DNA of 34,754 bases from Mycobacterium sp. 852002-50816_SCH5313054-b (GTDB lineage Bacteria; Actinomycetota; Actinomycetes; Mycobacteriales; Mycobacteriaceae): positions 1 through 34,754 of the forward strand of contig NZ_LZIC01000064.1 in NCBI RefSeq assembly GCF_001667185.1. The letters run 5' to 3'. The stretch's first letter is position 1; each line of letters opens with the position of its first letter. This document shows, in pieces, positions 17,502 through 25,545 of this stretch. The position numbers were made by a program, and so were the translations under genes. The notes under the pieces were generated by a model. That model was not told the origin of the DNA. It saw nothing but the letters and a program-made list of their open reading frames with translations, and searched no databases.

Positions 17502-18286
17502 GCAGTGACATTGCTTGGCTCGATCTGCGGCTTCGGCGCCGTCTCACCATTGGCTACACGCTCGGCATGGCCGTCTACGCCGCGGTCGTCGTCGCGCTCT
17601 ACCCGTCGTTCAAGAACGACAGCAGCCTTAACGCGCTGACAGAGAAAGGGTCCACCGTGACGGCCCTACTCGGCGCATCCGGAACGTTGACCTCGCCAGC
17701 CGGCTGGCTCAGCGCCAACTTGTACGCCAATTTCGTTCCCTTAGTGGTGCTATTGGCGACGATCGGCTATGGCGCCTCCTGCATCGCCGGCCAGGATGAG
17801 GACGCCACACTGGGTCTTGTCACCGCCCTGCCGTTGACACGCCGCGCCATCATCACTGGCAAACTCGCCGCGCTGTTTGCTCAGGCGTTGCCGGTGCCGA
17901 TCATCACCGCCGTGTGCGTGTTCGGCGGCCGGGGGCTAGGACTGCGCGTCGGCGCGGGTGCACTGCTCGGCATCACTGGTGGGGTGATCTTGTTGGGTCT
18001 GGTTTTCGGCTCCATGGCGTTGGCGGTCGGCGCGGCCACGGGCAGTCGCGGGTTGGCTCTTGGCGTCAGTTCCAGTGCTGCCGCGATCGCCTACCTCACC
18101 AGTTCACTGGCTCCGACGATCCACTGGCTGCACCCAGCCCGCTACGCCTCGCCCTTCTTTTACGCAGTCGATGATTCCCAACTCGTACGTGGCATGCCAC
18201 TGGCTTGGATCGCGGTACTGGCGCTTATCACCGCCGCTTTCGCGACGACCGCACTCATCGCGTTCAACCGCCTCGACGTGCACTGA
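17498..18286 (+). CDS. ABC-2 type permease
   Basis: 262 residues starting at a GTG that overlaps the ATPase stop as GTGA. About six membrane segments are evident, including LTIGYTLGMAVYAAVVVALY near the N-terminus, FVPLVVLLATIGYGASCIAG, an Ala/Leu/Gly-rich central pair, and the final WIAVLALITAAFATTALIAF. The layout fits ABC-2 permeases paired with DrrA-type ATPases. GQDEDATLGLVTALPLTRR between helices resembles the cytoplasmic coupling region of this class. It is the last plus-strand gene before the convergent regulator gene, whose end lies 41 bases away. No clear terminator is visible in those 41 bases. Confidence 0.87.
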   Translation: MSSDIAWLDLRLRRRLTIGYTLGMAVYAAVVVALYPSFKNDSSLNALTEKGSTVTALLGASGTLTSPAGWLSANLYANFVPLVVLLATIGYGASCIAGQDEDATLGLVTALPLTRRAIITGKLAALFAQALPVPIITAVCVFGGRGLGLRVGAGALLGITGGVILLGLVFGSMALAVGAATGSRGLALGVSSSAAAIAYLTSSLAPTIHWLHPARYASPFFYAVDDSQLVRGMPLAWIAVLALITAAFATTALIAFNRLDVH

Positions 18287-18327
18287 AGGAACGCCTCCTC
18301 CGCCTGACGCCCTCACGCCTTTGGCGC

Positions 18328-19449
18328 TCAGCTACATTGCTCGGCCGGCACGCCGGGCTCGTCTCCTGGAAGACCCGCGTTCGCGCAGTGCCGCTCGTGA
18401 GAGCACTGCGCCAGATCATGTGCTATTCGAGCCCAATTGGCCGAACACCGAGTTGCAAGCTGGACGAGATGTTCAACGCAGTAATCCGGAACGCTTTCCA
18501 CGACCATAGCGATGTCGATGCTGTTGACGGCGTGCAACCGCAGCCATCGCAAAAGCTCGCGGCCTGTGTCGTTCATGCGCAGCGCAGGATCCTTCGCCAG
18601 GGTAGCCAACACCGGACTGACGTCGGCCGGGTGTTTTTCGTCCGGTGCCGCCGATCGCGGCTGTGTAAAGCCGAGCCGGCGGTGCATGTCACGGTTTTCG
18701 ACCGGCGCGGCCGGCACCGGGTCATCCCCGCGAGTCACCCGCGCCCGGACGTCTCGGGCAGTTCCGGGCGATATGCCCACCGCCGCAGCTATTTCACGAA
18801 GTGAAGCGTCCGGATGAGACGCAAGGTAGTCGGCGGCGAGCTGCCGGCCCACCGCCGCATTCAGCGGGCGAATGCGACCATCCCGTCCCACGCGCTTGTC
18901 GAACCGCGGTGCGTCTGCGCTCGAAGAGCGGATCTCACGCACAGTTCTGGCGGACAGTCCCGCGATCGCGGCGATCGCGCGGTCCGAGAACTCGCTGTGG
19001 GTTAGCACGATCTTGGCAGCCGCGGCACGCCGGTCTGCGAGCGACAGCGGCAACCCGTGTGTGACGTTCGCGCGAACCGCAATCAGGAATGCCGATTCCC
19101 ACGGTTCGTCGATGAGGATCGCCTCAATCTCATCGAGGCCTTTTTCGACTGCGGCAGCAACGCGGTGAAATCCGTCGACGATCTGCATTGTGGCTCGGTG
19201 CACGAGGATGGGAGGCCACGGTCCCTCCGCCTCGCGCAGCAGTTGGACGTGCGCGCGATCCTCACCGCCCGAGCGCGGAGACTCCGCGCGGACGAGCGAC
19301 GCAATGCGTATCTTCGTGATTGCCTTCACGGGGCGCCCGCCTATGGCCTCCGCCCCCGAGGTCGGCAGGCTCCATGACAAGGATTCGCCGTTATGGCGTT
19401 CCTGTCGCAAGCCCGGCAGAACGGTCGCCGCGTCGTCATGCGTACCCAT
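18328..19449 (-). CDS. StrR-like regulator with ParB-type N-terminal domain
   Basis: 373 residues. After about 40 variable residues comes a ParB/sulfiredoxin-fold region: IRIASLVRAESPRSGGEDR, PPILVHRATMQIVDGFHR, and IAVRANVTHGLPLSLADRR. A helix-turn-helix follows, SDRAIAAIAGLSARTVREIR. A second one lies further on, SLREIAAAVGISPGTARDV. This architecture and the THGLPLSLADR block are typical of the StrR/NovG-type pathway-specific activators of streptomycete antibiotic clusters, not of chromosome-partition ParB. I chose ATG 19449 because GGGGGAGGAG lies just upstream. A longer frame from 19668 would add residues without coding character. It is the obvious candidate for cluster regulation. Its target sites were not found by eye: no clear GTTCGACTG-type pair is present in the intergenic regions. 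Confidence 0.82.
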   Translation of the reverse strand: MGTHDDAATVLPGLRQERHNGESLSWSLPTSGAEAIGGRPVKAITKIRIASLVRAESPRSGGEDRAHVQLLREAEGPWPPILVHRATMQIVDGFHRVAAAVEKGLDEIEAILIDEPWESAFLIAVRANVTHGLPLSLADRRAAAAKIVLTHSEFSDRAIAAIAGLSARTVREIRSSSADAPRFDKRVGRDGRIRPLNAAVGRQLAADYLASHPDASLREIAAAVGISPGTARDVRARVTRGDDPVPAAPVENRDMHRRLGFTQPRSAAPDEKHPADVSPVLATLAKDPALRMNDTGRELLRWLRLHAVNSIDIAMVVESVPDYCVEHLVQLATRCSANWARIAHDLAQCSHERHCANAGLPGDEPGVPAEQCS

Positions 19450-19962
19450 GCCTCTCCTCCCCCGAGGATGCCCGTCGTCATGGCTGACGGCCCGGGCGTT
19501 GGTCCCGACGCACCGCCGCGCTGTCCGCGCTCCCCACACAAGCACCCTCGATTTCCAAACTAGGCAGGAAGAATGCAAAACACAATAAAAATTAAGGAAA
19601 ATTAGCGGAAAAAATTCTGCGCACTGCCGAGCTGCAGCGCCGGACTCACCCGCCGACCGCGCGAGCACGCACGGGGTGGCCCCGCAAGCCGATGCGACTT
19701 CTGCCCGACGCTGGAGTCACCTAGTCGCCGCGAGAAGCGGCGTAACCGGCAGCGCGTCGCGGACCCGGCGGCGACTCGACGAGACGAAGCGCGGTGGTCA
19801 ACGGGTCGCGCCAGGACGGCAAAGCGGGCCGCGCGTCGGGAAACCGCGACGAATGGACCAGCAACGCGCACCTGGTAAGTCAGCGATGTGTGCAACTGCG
19901 TATCCGCCGCAGATGCACACCGGCGCTGCCGTGCGCCGCCATGCCCCGCACATGCGCAAGCG
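19450..19962. other. Intergenic region between mmpL-like and StrR-like genes
   Basis: 513 bases between two minus-strand genes. It holds the AT-rich promoter candidate at 19557-19585 near the regulator. The rest is ordinary GC-rich sequence. GTTGCACA occurs on the minus strand at 19889-19896, matching a motif in the NRPS/ACP intergenic region, but eight bases is too short to be convincing. No RNA gene, repeat or supported ORF is visible. Confidence 0.5.
19557..19585 (-). promoter_or_regulatory. Candidate promoter of the StrR-like gene
   Basis: Read on the minus strand, TTGTGT (19580-19585) is followed after 17 bases by TAGTTT (19557-19562), a fair -35/-10 pair. It sits in a strikingly AT-rich patch (about 19553-19615) within GC-rich DNA. 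Transcription would begin near 19550, giving a leader of roughly 100 bases before the ATG at 19449. Confidence 0.4.
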
Positions 19963-22227
19963 TCATGGCTCCGCGACCGCTACACCCTTATCGCGAGGCG
20001 ACTGTTGGTGGGCATCTTCTGCGCTCGTCGACCATCGTGACCAGAGGCGTGCGAGCGGCTTGGGTGCCCACCAGTTAGCTCGCCCCAAGATTCGCATGAA
20101 TGCGGGAACCAACAAAACCCGCACCAATGTCGCGTCGATGAGCACTGCGAGCGTCAGCCCGAGCCCGAAGACCCGCATGAACGCCACCTTCGATGCGATG
20201 AGCGCGGCAAAGGAGATGGCCATCAGCAACGCGGCCGCGGTGATCACCCGACCGGTTCGGGCCAGCCCGAGGGCCACGGCGTCGGCGTTGGCGGTTGGCG
20301 TCCGCTCGGAGCTGCGCCAGAATTCGCCGATCCGCGAAATCAAGAACACTTCGTAGTCCATCGAGAGGCCGAAGGCGATGCAGAACAACAACACCGGCAG
20401 GTGCTCAGCGATGGTGCCCGTGACCGTAGTGCCCAGACCTGACAGGTGGCCTTGCTGGAAGACCCATACCAGCGCCCCGAAGGTCGCTGTCAGCGATAGG
20501 ACATTCAATACCACCGCTTTGACCGGAAGCAAGACGCTTCCGGTCACCAAGAACATCAGCACAAGGGTCACCGCCGCGATGCTCCCCAAGACCCACGGCA
20601 TGCGGCGGAGAGTGCTGTGGACAGTGTCACGATTCATCTGAGCCGAGCCACCGAATTCGACATCGGTGCCCGTTGGAGGAGCGACGGCGTGCAGCGCGTC
20701 GAGCTGTCGCTCCGAACCCGTCGACAACGGCGCAGCGGTGCTCGAAACAGTCAAAAACACTGTGTCGCCGCGAATTCCGGCGGCGGCCACTGGAGGACCA
20801 ATCAGTCTGGCATTGGCATAGGCGCCCGAGGGGGTCGATGCGGCGGACACGTCGCCCACCCGTGAAAGCCGCGCCGCATAGTCGTCAATCGCGCTCGGCA
20901 CGCGTGTCCCACCGCCGCGGACCACGACGGTAACTGCCGTGGCGGCGTCGAACGGGAAATCCTGCCGCAGTTGATCGCCAACCTGACGCGCTGGCGCGGA
21001 TGTCGGCAAGATCCGATCGTCGGGGAAGCCGAGTTTCAGATCCAAGAACGGTGCGCCCAGCACCAGTAGCAGCGCCACGACTGCCACCGCGATGGGAATG
21101 GCCCGCCGCATCACTGCCTGCGTGTTCCGATACCAAAAAGTCTCTGTAACCGGCTCGGGCAAGGGTTCTTCTCGGCGCAGGACGCGACGAAGCAGCCGAC
21201 GGACGTCCAAGGAGTCAATACGGTCGCCGAGCAGCACAATGGCTGCCGGCGCAATCACTATGGCCGCCAGGCTTGCGGTGACCACCACCGCCACACCTGC
21301 GTAGGCGAACGACCTCACAAAATACATCGGAAATAGCAGCAGGGTCAGCAAAGATAGTGCCACGGTGCAGCCCGAAAAGAGCACGGTCCGCCCAGCCGTA
21401 CACATGGTTCGCACCAATGCCGAATCTCGGTCTGGGTCGCTACTCAGTTCCTCGCGGTAGCGGCTGATGATGAGCAATGTGTAATCGATCGCCAAAGCCA
21501 GGCCCATCGCGACGGTGAGGTTGAGAGCAAAGATCGACACATCGGTGAGGAAGGTGATCAGTCGCAACGTCGCTAAGGAACCGATTATCGCGGTCACTCC
21601 CACCAGCAACGGCAACATCGACGCAAAGACTCCACCGAACACCCAGACCAGCACCAAGAAACTTAGCGGGATGGCTATCGATTCCATCACCAACATGTCT
21701 CGTTCAATTTGCTTGTTCGCCTGGACATATACGTCAGCCATGCCGCCGGCCCGGACGGTAACGCCGTCGCGGTCATGGACGAGCTTCTTCGTCAACTCGG
21801 CGGTGTGCTTCTGACCTTCGCTGTCGCCTCCCGCAATACCGGCAACGATGAGGCCGGCCCGGTGGTCCCTACTGATCAAGGCGCTCGCCACGCTCGGCGG
21901 AGAAGCCCACGCCGACGCGACGTCGGTGACGAAAGACGATTCGGTCAGCTCGCGCTGTAGATCGATGGCCGTTGGCCGGATCGTGTCGACATCGGCGTGG
22001 TCCGGCGCGTTCAAGACCAATATCAGCTGCAGATTACTGCGATGGAATGTGTCGGAAAGTATTTGCGCCGCCTTCGAGGATTCGGCGGACGGCTCCGCGA
22101 ACCCGCCTGCCGGCAAGGAATTTGCCACCGGAATTCCGAAGATTGCGGCCGCGATAGCGATCAGTGCCGCGGCAGCCAACACACGACGGGGCGCGGCGAT
22201 CACGGACCGAGTCAACCGTTCGAGCAC
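19963..22227 (-). CDS. MmpL-family RND transporter
   Basis: About 754 residues with the duplicated RND layout. A first membrane helix (VLAAAALIAIAAAIFGIPVA) and an extracytoplasmic domain precede a block of five helices containing the conserved MGLALAIDYTLLIISRYREEL. The second half has another outer domain and a final helix block with FGLSMDYEVFLISRIGEFW. Both carry the family's proton-relay Asp-Tyr pair (IDYTLL, MDYEVF). MmpL proteins export lipids, glycolipids and siderophores across the mycobacterial membrane. I chose the GTG at 22227 because GGGGAGG lies 7 bases upstream and the conserved N-terminus (LERLTRSV) starts there. The frame open to 22509 adds about 94 residues without family character. 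It is divergent from the ThDP-enzyme operon, so it is a prime candidate for exporting the cluster lipid. No mmpS partner is adjacent. Confidence 0.9.
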   Translation of the reverse strand: MLERLTRSVIAAPRRVLAAAALIAIAAAIFGIPVANSLPAGGFAEPSAESSKAAQILSDTFHRSNLQLILVLNAPDHADVDTIRPTAIDLQRELTESSFVTDVASAWASPPSVASALISRDHRAGLIVAGIAGGDSEGQKHTAELTKKLVHDRDGVTVRAGGMADVYVQANKQIERDMLVMESIAIPLSFLVLVWVFGGVFASMLPLLVGVTAIIGSLATLRLITFLTDVSIFALNLTVAMGLALAIDYTLLIISRYREELSSDPDRDSALVRTMCTAGRTVLFSGCTVALSLLTLLLFPMYFVRSFAYAGVAVVVTASLAAIVIAPAAIVLLGDRIDSLDVRRLLRRVLRREEPLPEPVTETFWYRNTQAVMRRAIPIAVAVVALLLVLGAPFLDLKLGFPDDRILPTSAPARQVGDQLRQDFPFDAATAVTVVVRGGGTRVPSAIDDYAARLSRVGDVSAASTPSGAYANARLIGPPVAAAGIRGDTVFLTVSSTAAPLSTGSERQLDALHAVAPPTGTDVEFGGSAQMNRDTVHSTLRRMPWVLGSIAAVTLVLMFLVTGSVLLPVKAVVLNVLSLTATFGALVWVFQQGHLSGLGTTVTGTIAEHLPVLLFCIAFGLSMDYEVFLISRIGEFWRSSERTPTANADAVALGLARTGRVITAAALLMAISFAALIASKVAFMRVFGLGLTLAVLIDATLVRVLLVPAFMRILGRANWWAPKPLARLWSRWSTSAEDAHQQSPRDKGVAVAEP

Positions 22228-22609
22228 CAACTTGCCTCCCCTCGAACCCCAACGTATCAACAGATAGCACGAACGCGTCTCGCTGATTTCGGCGCCGTTG
22301 GCGCGGCCGGCGAGTACGCGCGCCCCATAGATTGCGGGTCCACATCGCAGCCTCAATACGGCTGGTGCCGCGGAAGCGGCGGTGGGCCAAAGAACCGTGG
22401 ACCAAACCGCCTGGGCGGCTTGTGGATCACGACGCAGGTGCGACGGCCTCACCCGACGTCGCGATCGGACACCGGCCGGCAGGCGCGACCGGACGACTTC
22501 GGCAACCACCCGGGTGCCGGCACCACACGCACTGTTGCCCGCCTGATGTCTGTGACACAGTGACGGAAGTCAGCACCCGCGAACGAGCCTAATTGGGATA
22601 GCGGTACCT
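22228..22609. promoter_or_regulatory. Divergent intergenic region mmpL-like / ThDP enzyme
   Basis: 382 bases between diverging genes, so promoters for both are expected here. I could not identify a convincing -35/-10 pair. CTGTGACACAG (22550-22560) is a short palindrome 49 bases before the ThDP-enzyme ATG and could be an operator core. Its length makes chance occurrence quite possible. Nothing else is recognised. Confidence 0.45.
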
Positions 22610-24337
22610 ATGGATCAACATGTCGCGAATGCTGGATTGTCCCTCCAATATCGGGTCGCAGATTTTGTCGTCAGGTATCTCGCAGCGAGTGGTGTGGAGT
22701 TCGTATTCGGGGTCGACGGAGCCAACATCGAGGACATCTACGATGCGGCGCACTTTTGTGACGGCATTACCGCGTTACTTGCTAAACACGAGTTCTCGGC
22801 GGCGGCCATGGCCGATGGGTACAGCCGCAGCTGCCCAGGATTGGGCGTTGTGGCGGCGACGTCGGGGGGCGGGTCGCTGAATCTGGTGCCAGGCCTGGGA
22901 GAGTCACTTGCGAGCCGGGTTGCGGTGCTTGCGCTGGTGGGACAACCGCCGATGGCGCTGGACGGCCAAGGCAGCTTCCAGGACATGAGCGGCCTCAACG
23001 GTTCTCTGGACGCCGAGGCATTGTTCTCGACGGTCTCGCTGTACTGTCGGCGGATCACCGGCCCCGAGGAGATTGTCAAGACGTTACCGGAAGCCGTCGA
23101 GGCCGCCAACCGTGGCGGGCCGGCGGTACTGCTGTTGCCGAAAGACGTGCAGCAGGCACGCCTATCCGTCGGCCCGCACGCCGTCCCGCCGCACCGCAAC
23201 GGCGAATCGCCGCGCGGCTTGGAGGTCGATCTTGATCCCGCCCTGCGGATGTTGGATCAGACAAGCGGTCCGGTCACGATCATCGCCGGCGAGCAGGTGG
23301 CCCGCGACGATGCACGGGACGAACTCGAACACGTGAGACGAACGTTGCGCGCCTCAGTGGCCGCCGTGCCGGAGGCAAAGGACGTCGTCAATGCGCCGGG
23401 CGCATCAGCGCTCGGCGTCACTGGAGCTATGGGTCATGCCCGCGTGGCGGAGGCGGTCCGGAGCAGCGGCGTGTGTCTGGTGCTCGGCACCCGACTGCCC
23501 GTCACGGCCCGAACAGGTCTGGGCGAGGCCTTGTCCGCGGTGCCCACGATCTCGATGGGCTCGGCACCGACGTATGAGCCCTGCACCCGCCATATTCACA
23601 CGCAGGACCTGCGCGACACGTTGTCGCGGCTGGGCCGTGCATTGAGCCGGTCACGCACGCCGTCGGTCGGCGCTCGAGCGTCGCGCAAAAGAGCAGGTGA
23701 GAAACCGACGCGGCCCTCGCACACGGGCCCGGGCATCCGCTACAGCGAGGCCATGGCCGTGCTGGACAGCATGCTGCCGGACGAGTCGGACATCGTCGTC
23801 GACGCCGGCAACTGCGGTGCATCGGCGATTCATTACTTGCCGGCGCGCCCGGCCGGGCGGTTCGTCGTCGCCCTGGGGATGGGTGGCATGGGGTACAGCT
23901 TCGGAGCCGGCATCGGGATGGCGTTGGGTCGCCGCCGGCGGTGCGTGGTGATCGCCGGGGACGGCGCGTTCTTTATGCATGGCATGGAGATACACACCAC
24001 CGTCGAATACCGGCTGCCGGTGACGTTCGTGTTGTTCAACAACAACGCCCACGCGATGTGCGCGATTCGCGAACAGCTGTTTTTCGGAGACCGCTACAGC
24101 TACAACCGTTTTCGGCCCAGTCGACTGGGCGCCGGACTGGCGGAGATGTTCCCCGGTCTCCCGTCGGTCGACGTGCGCGAGATCAATGAGCTGGCAACGG
24201 CATTGGATTCGGCCCTCAAATGCGACGGACCATCGGTGATCGGCATCGAATGTTCGCCCGACGAGATCCCACCGTATGCCCCTTTGCTCGCCAACGCGAC
24301 AGGGGCCGTCGCCGGTCCGCGGGGATCTGCACCATGA
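22610..24337 (+). CDS. ThDP-dependent enzyme, acetolactate-synthase-like
   Basis: 575 residues with the three-domain acetolactate synthase/pyruvate oxidase layout. The N-terminal Pyr domain has the activating glutamate E61 in AKHEFSAAAMADGYSR. A central domain lies at about 205-345. The C-terminal PP domain has GDG at 450-452 and NNN at 477-479, the metal-diphosphate motif. Such enzymes decarboxylate a 2-oxo acid and transfer the activated acyl carbanion to a carbonyl acceptor. A housekeeping IlvB is unlikely: there is no regulatory subunit gene and the gene is coupled to a KAS III-like gene through an ATGA overlap. Likely a specialised carboligase that makes an acyloin or supplies a two-carbon unit for the cluster product. 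The ribosome site is poor (GGGATAG). Substrates cannot be deduced. Confidence 0.85.
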   Translation: MDQHVANAGLSLQYRVADFVVRYLAASGVEFVFGVDGANIEDIYDAAHFCDGITALLAKHEFSAAAMADGYSRSCPGLGVVAATSGGGSLNLVPGLGESLASRVAVLALVGQPPMALDGQGSFQDMSGLNGSLDAEALFSTVSLYCRRITGPEEIVKTLPEAVEAANRGGPAVLLLPKDVQQARLSVGPHAVPPHRNGESPRGLEVDLDPALRMLDQTSGPVTIIAGEQVARDDARDELEHVRRTLRASVAAVPEAKDVVNAPGASALGVTGAMGHARVAEAVRSSGVCLVLGTRLPVTARTGLGEALSAVPTISMGSAPTYEPCTRHIHTQDLRDTLSRLGRALSRSRTPSVGARASRKRAGEKPTRPSHTGPGIRYSEAMAVLDSMLPDESDIVVDAGNCGASAIHYLPARPAGRFVVALGMGGMGYSFGAGIGMALGRRRRCVVIAGDGAFFMHGMEIHTTVEYRLPVTFVLFNNNAHAMCAIREQLFFGDRYSYNRFRPSRLGAGLAEMFPGLPSVDVREINELATALDSALKCDGPSVIGIECSPDEIPPYAPLLANATGAVAGPRGSAP

Positions 24338-25359
24338 CCACACCGCCCGTAAGCCTGATCGACGTCTCCACTTATCTGCCCGAAAACACGGTGTGCGCGG
24401 AGTATTACGCGGGCGTCGCGGGTGCCGACGAACTGCGCGACAGCGTGATGTTCCGCGCTCCGGCGTTTCGACATCATGCCGCCAAAGATGAGTCGAACAC
24501 CGACATGATCGAGCGGGCGGTACAAGGGCTGCTAAAACGTCATGGCGCGAAGGCGTTGTCGGACGTCGACGTACTGCTCGCGCACTCTCAGTTGCTCGAT
24601 GCGCCCTTTGTGGGATGCGCCGGCGCGGTCGCCCACCGGTTGGGCATTGCGCCCGAATGGACCGTCGATGTGCAGAACGGAGGGTGCGCAGCCTTCGTTC
24701 ACATGATGCGCTTGGCGCGCCAACTGCTGCAGTCGGGTGCTGGCCGGAAGGCGCTGATTGTGCTGGCACAGCGCTGCGCCGGAACCGTTTTCGACCAACA
24801 GCAGGTCCGCAAACTGGCCCAGGCGGCGATACCCGGGGATGGAGCCGCGGCTGGATTGCTGACCCTGTCGGACCGATCGCCGATCATCGAAATCGTATGC
24901 CGCGACTACGGCGAGTACGCGGCCGACATGGCCGCTATCTCCGATCCCCCTCGCCGATGGTGGGAGTCGGGCCCAGGCGAGGGCTACATCAGCTTCACCG
25001 GCGAAGCGGTGGTGGCCGAGGTGCTTGCCCGCGGCAATCGATTGGTCCCGGAAGTCGTCCAGGTCGTGTGCGATCGCATCGGCATGAAATCCGAGGACCT
25101 CGACTTGCTGGTTACCAATCAGCCCAACCAGCTGTTCCTGCGCAACTGGGACAAGGCACTCGGCCTGCCGCCCGCGCGACACCGGGACACGTTCCACCAA
25201 TGCGGCAACCTGTTTGGTGTCGGGATACCCGTGAACTTTGACTTTGCGATCAACGACGGTCAAGTCAAACCCGGTGATGTCGTAATGATGGCGGCCTTCG
25301 CGCACGCCGGTGACTTCGCCGGCGCGGCCGCCCTCCGATGGGGCGGACGACCGCAGTGA
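24334..25359 (+). CDS. KAS III-like (beta-ketoacyl-ACP synthase III family) acyltransferase with altered active site
   Basis: 341 residues, ATG overlapping the ThDP-enzyme stop (ATGA). The nucleophile Cys is present: C118 in VQNGGCAAF. GDGAAAGLL (168-176) matches the family GDGAGA block, and the late Asn is kept in HQCGNLFG (N292). The segment that normally reads HQAN or HQPN is TNQPN here, so the catalytic His is replaced by Asn (N262). KAS III homologues in specialised metabolism often act as acyltransferases forming esters, amides or C-C bonds without decarboxylation, and loss of the His fits reduced decarboxylating ability. Coupling to a ThDP carboligase suggests the pair processes one acyl unit. 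A longer frame from 24220 exists, but the overlap start is much better supported. Confidence 0.83.
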   Translation: MTTPPVSLIDVSTYLPENTVCAEYYAGVAGADELRDSVMFRAPAFRHHAAKDESNTDMIERAVQGLLKRHGAKALSDVDVLLAHSQLLDAPFVGCAGAVAHRLGIAPEWTVDVQNGGCAAFVHMMRLARQLLQSGAGRKALIVLAQRCAGTVFDQQQVRKLAQAAIPGDGAAAGLLTLSDRSPIIEIVCRDYGEYAADMAAISDPPRRWWESGPGEGYISFTGEAVVAEVLARGNRLVPEVVQVVCDRIGMKSEDLDLLVTNQPNQLFLRNWDKALGLPPARHRDTFHQCGNLFGVGIPVNFDFAINDGQVKPGDVVMMAAFAHAGDFAGAAALRWGGRPQ

Positions 25360-25377
25360 TGCCGTCGCCACTTGTCG

Positions 25378-25394
25378 GCCGCCGCTCCGGCGGC
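25378..25394 (+). terminator. GC hairpin after the KAS III-like gene
   Basis: GCCGCC (25378-25383) and GGCGGC (25389-25394) form a perfect six-pair GC stem with a five-base loop, 18 bases after the stop codon. No U-tract follows. It is a plausible end of the ThDP/KAS III operon and of the biosynthetic cluster. Confidence 0.4.
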
Positions 25395-25500
25395 TACGAC
25401 GACACAAGACATCCGTCCACGTTGCCGACGGGTCTGCCTCGCGTGCGCACGTGCCACGATCTTGTCCGTAGGTAACGGTTTCCTTGGTGCATTTCTGGGG

Positions 25501-25506
25501 TAATAT
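25501..25506 (+). promoter_or_regulatory. Possible -10 element of the ImmA/IrrE-like gene
   Basis: TAATAT lies about 40 bases before the ATG at 25546 and is the only good -10-like hexamer in the 186-bp gap. No -35 is found at proper spacing (TTGGTG at 25484 is only 11 bases away). This is common for mycobacterial promoters, so the call is tentative. Confidence 0.3.
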
Positions 25507-25545
25507 TTGCCGCAGGTACATCTATCTGATCGGTGCGGAGGGGTA

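Noticed and set aside
18328..19449. Chromosome or plasmid partition ParB, hinting at an origin or plasmid
   Set aside because: No ParA gene, no parS-like sites seen, and the domain layout and sequence blocks fit StrR-type pathway regulators.
22228..22509. Extended N-terminus of the MmpL-like protein (start at 22509)
   Set aside because: The added 94 residues are Arg/Ala-rich without family similarity, while a GTG with a strong ribosome site sits exactly before the conserved N-terminus.
5314..22560. CTGTG-N3-CACAG at 5314-5326 and CTGTG-N1-CACAG at 22550-22560 as a shared operator
   Set aside because: The arms are only five bases and the spacers differ. Such short palindromes are expected by chance in intergenic DNA of this total length. 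Worth testing only if the StrR-like protein binds there.
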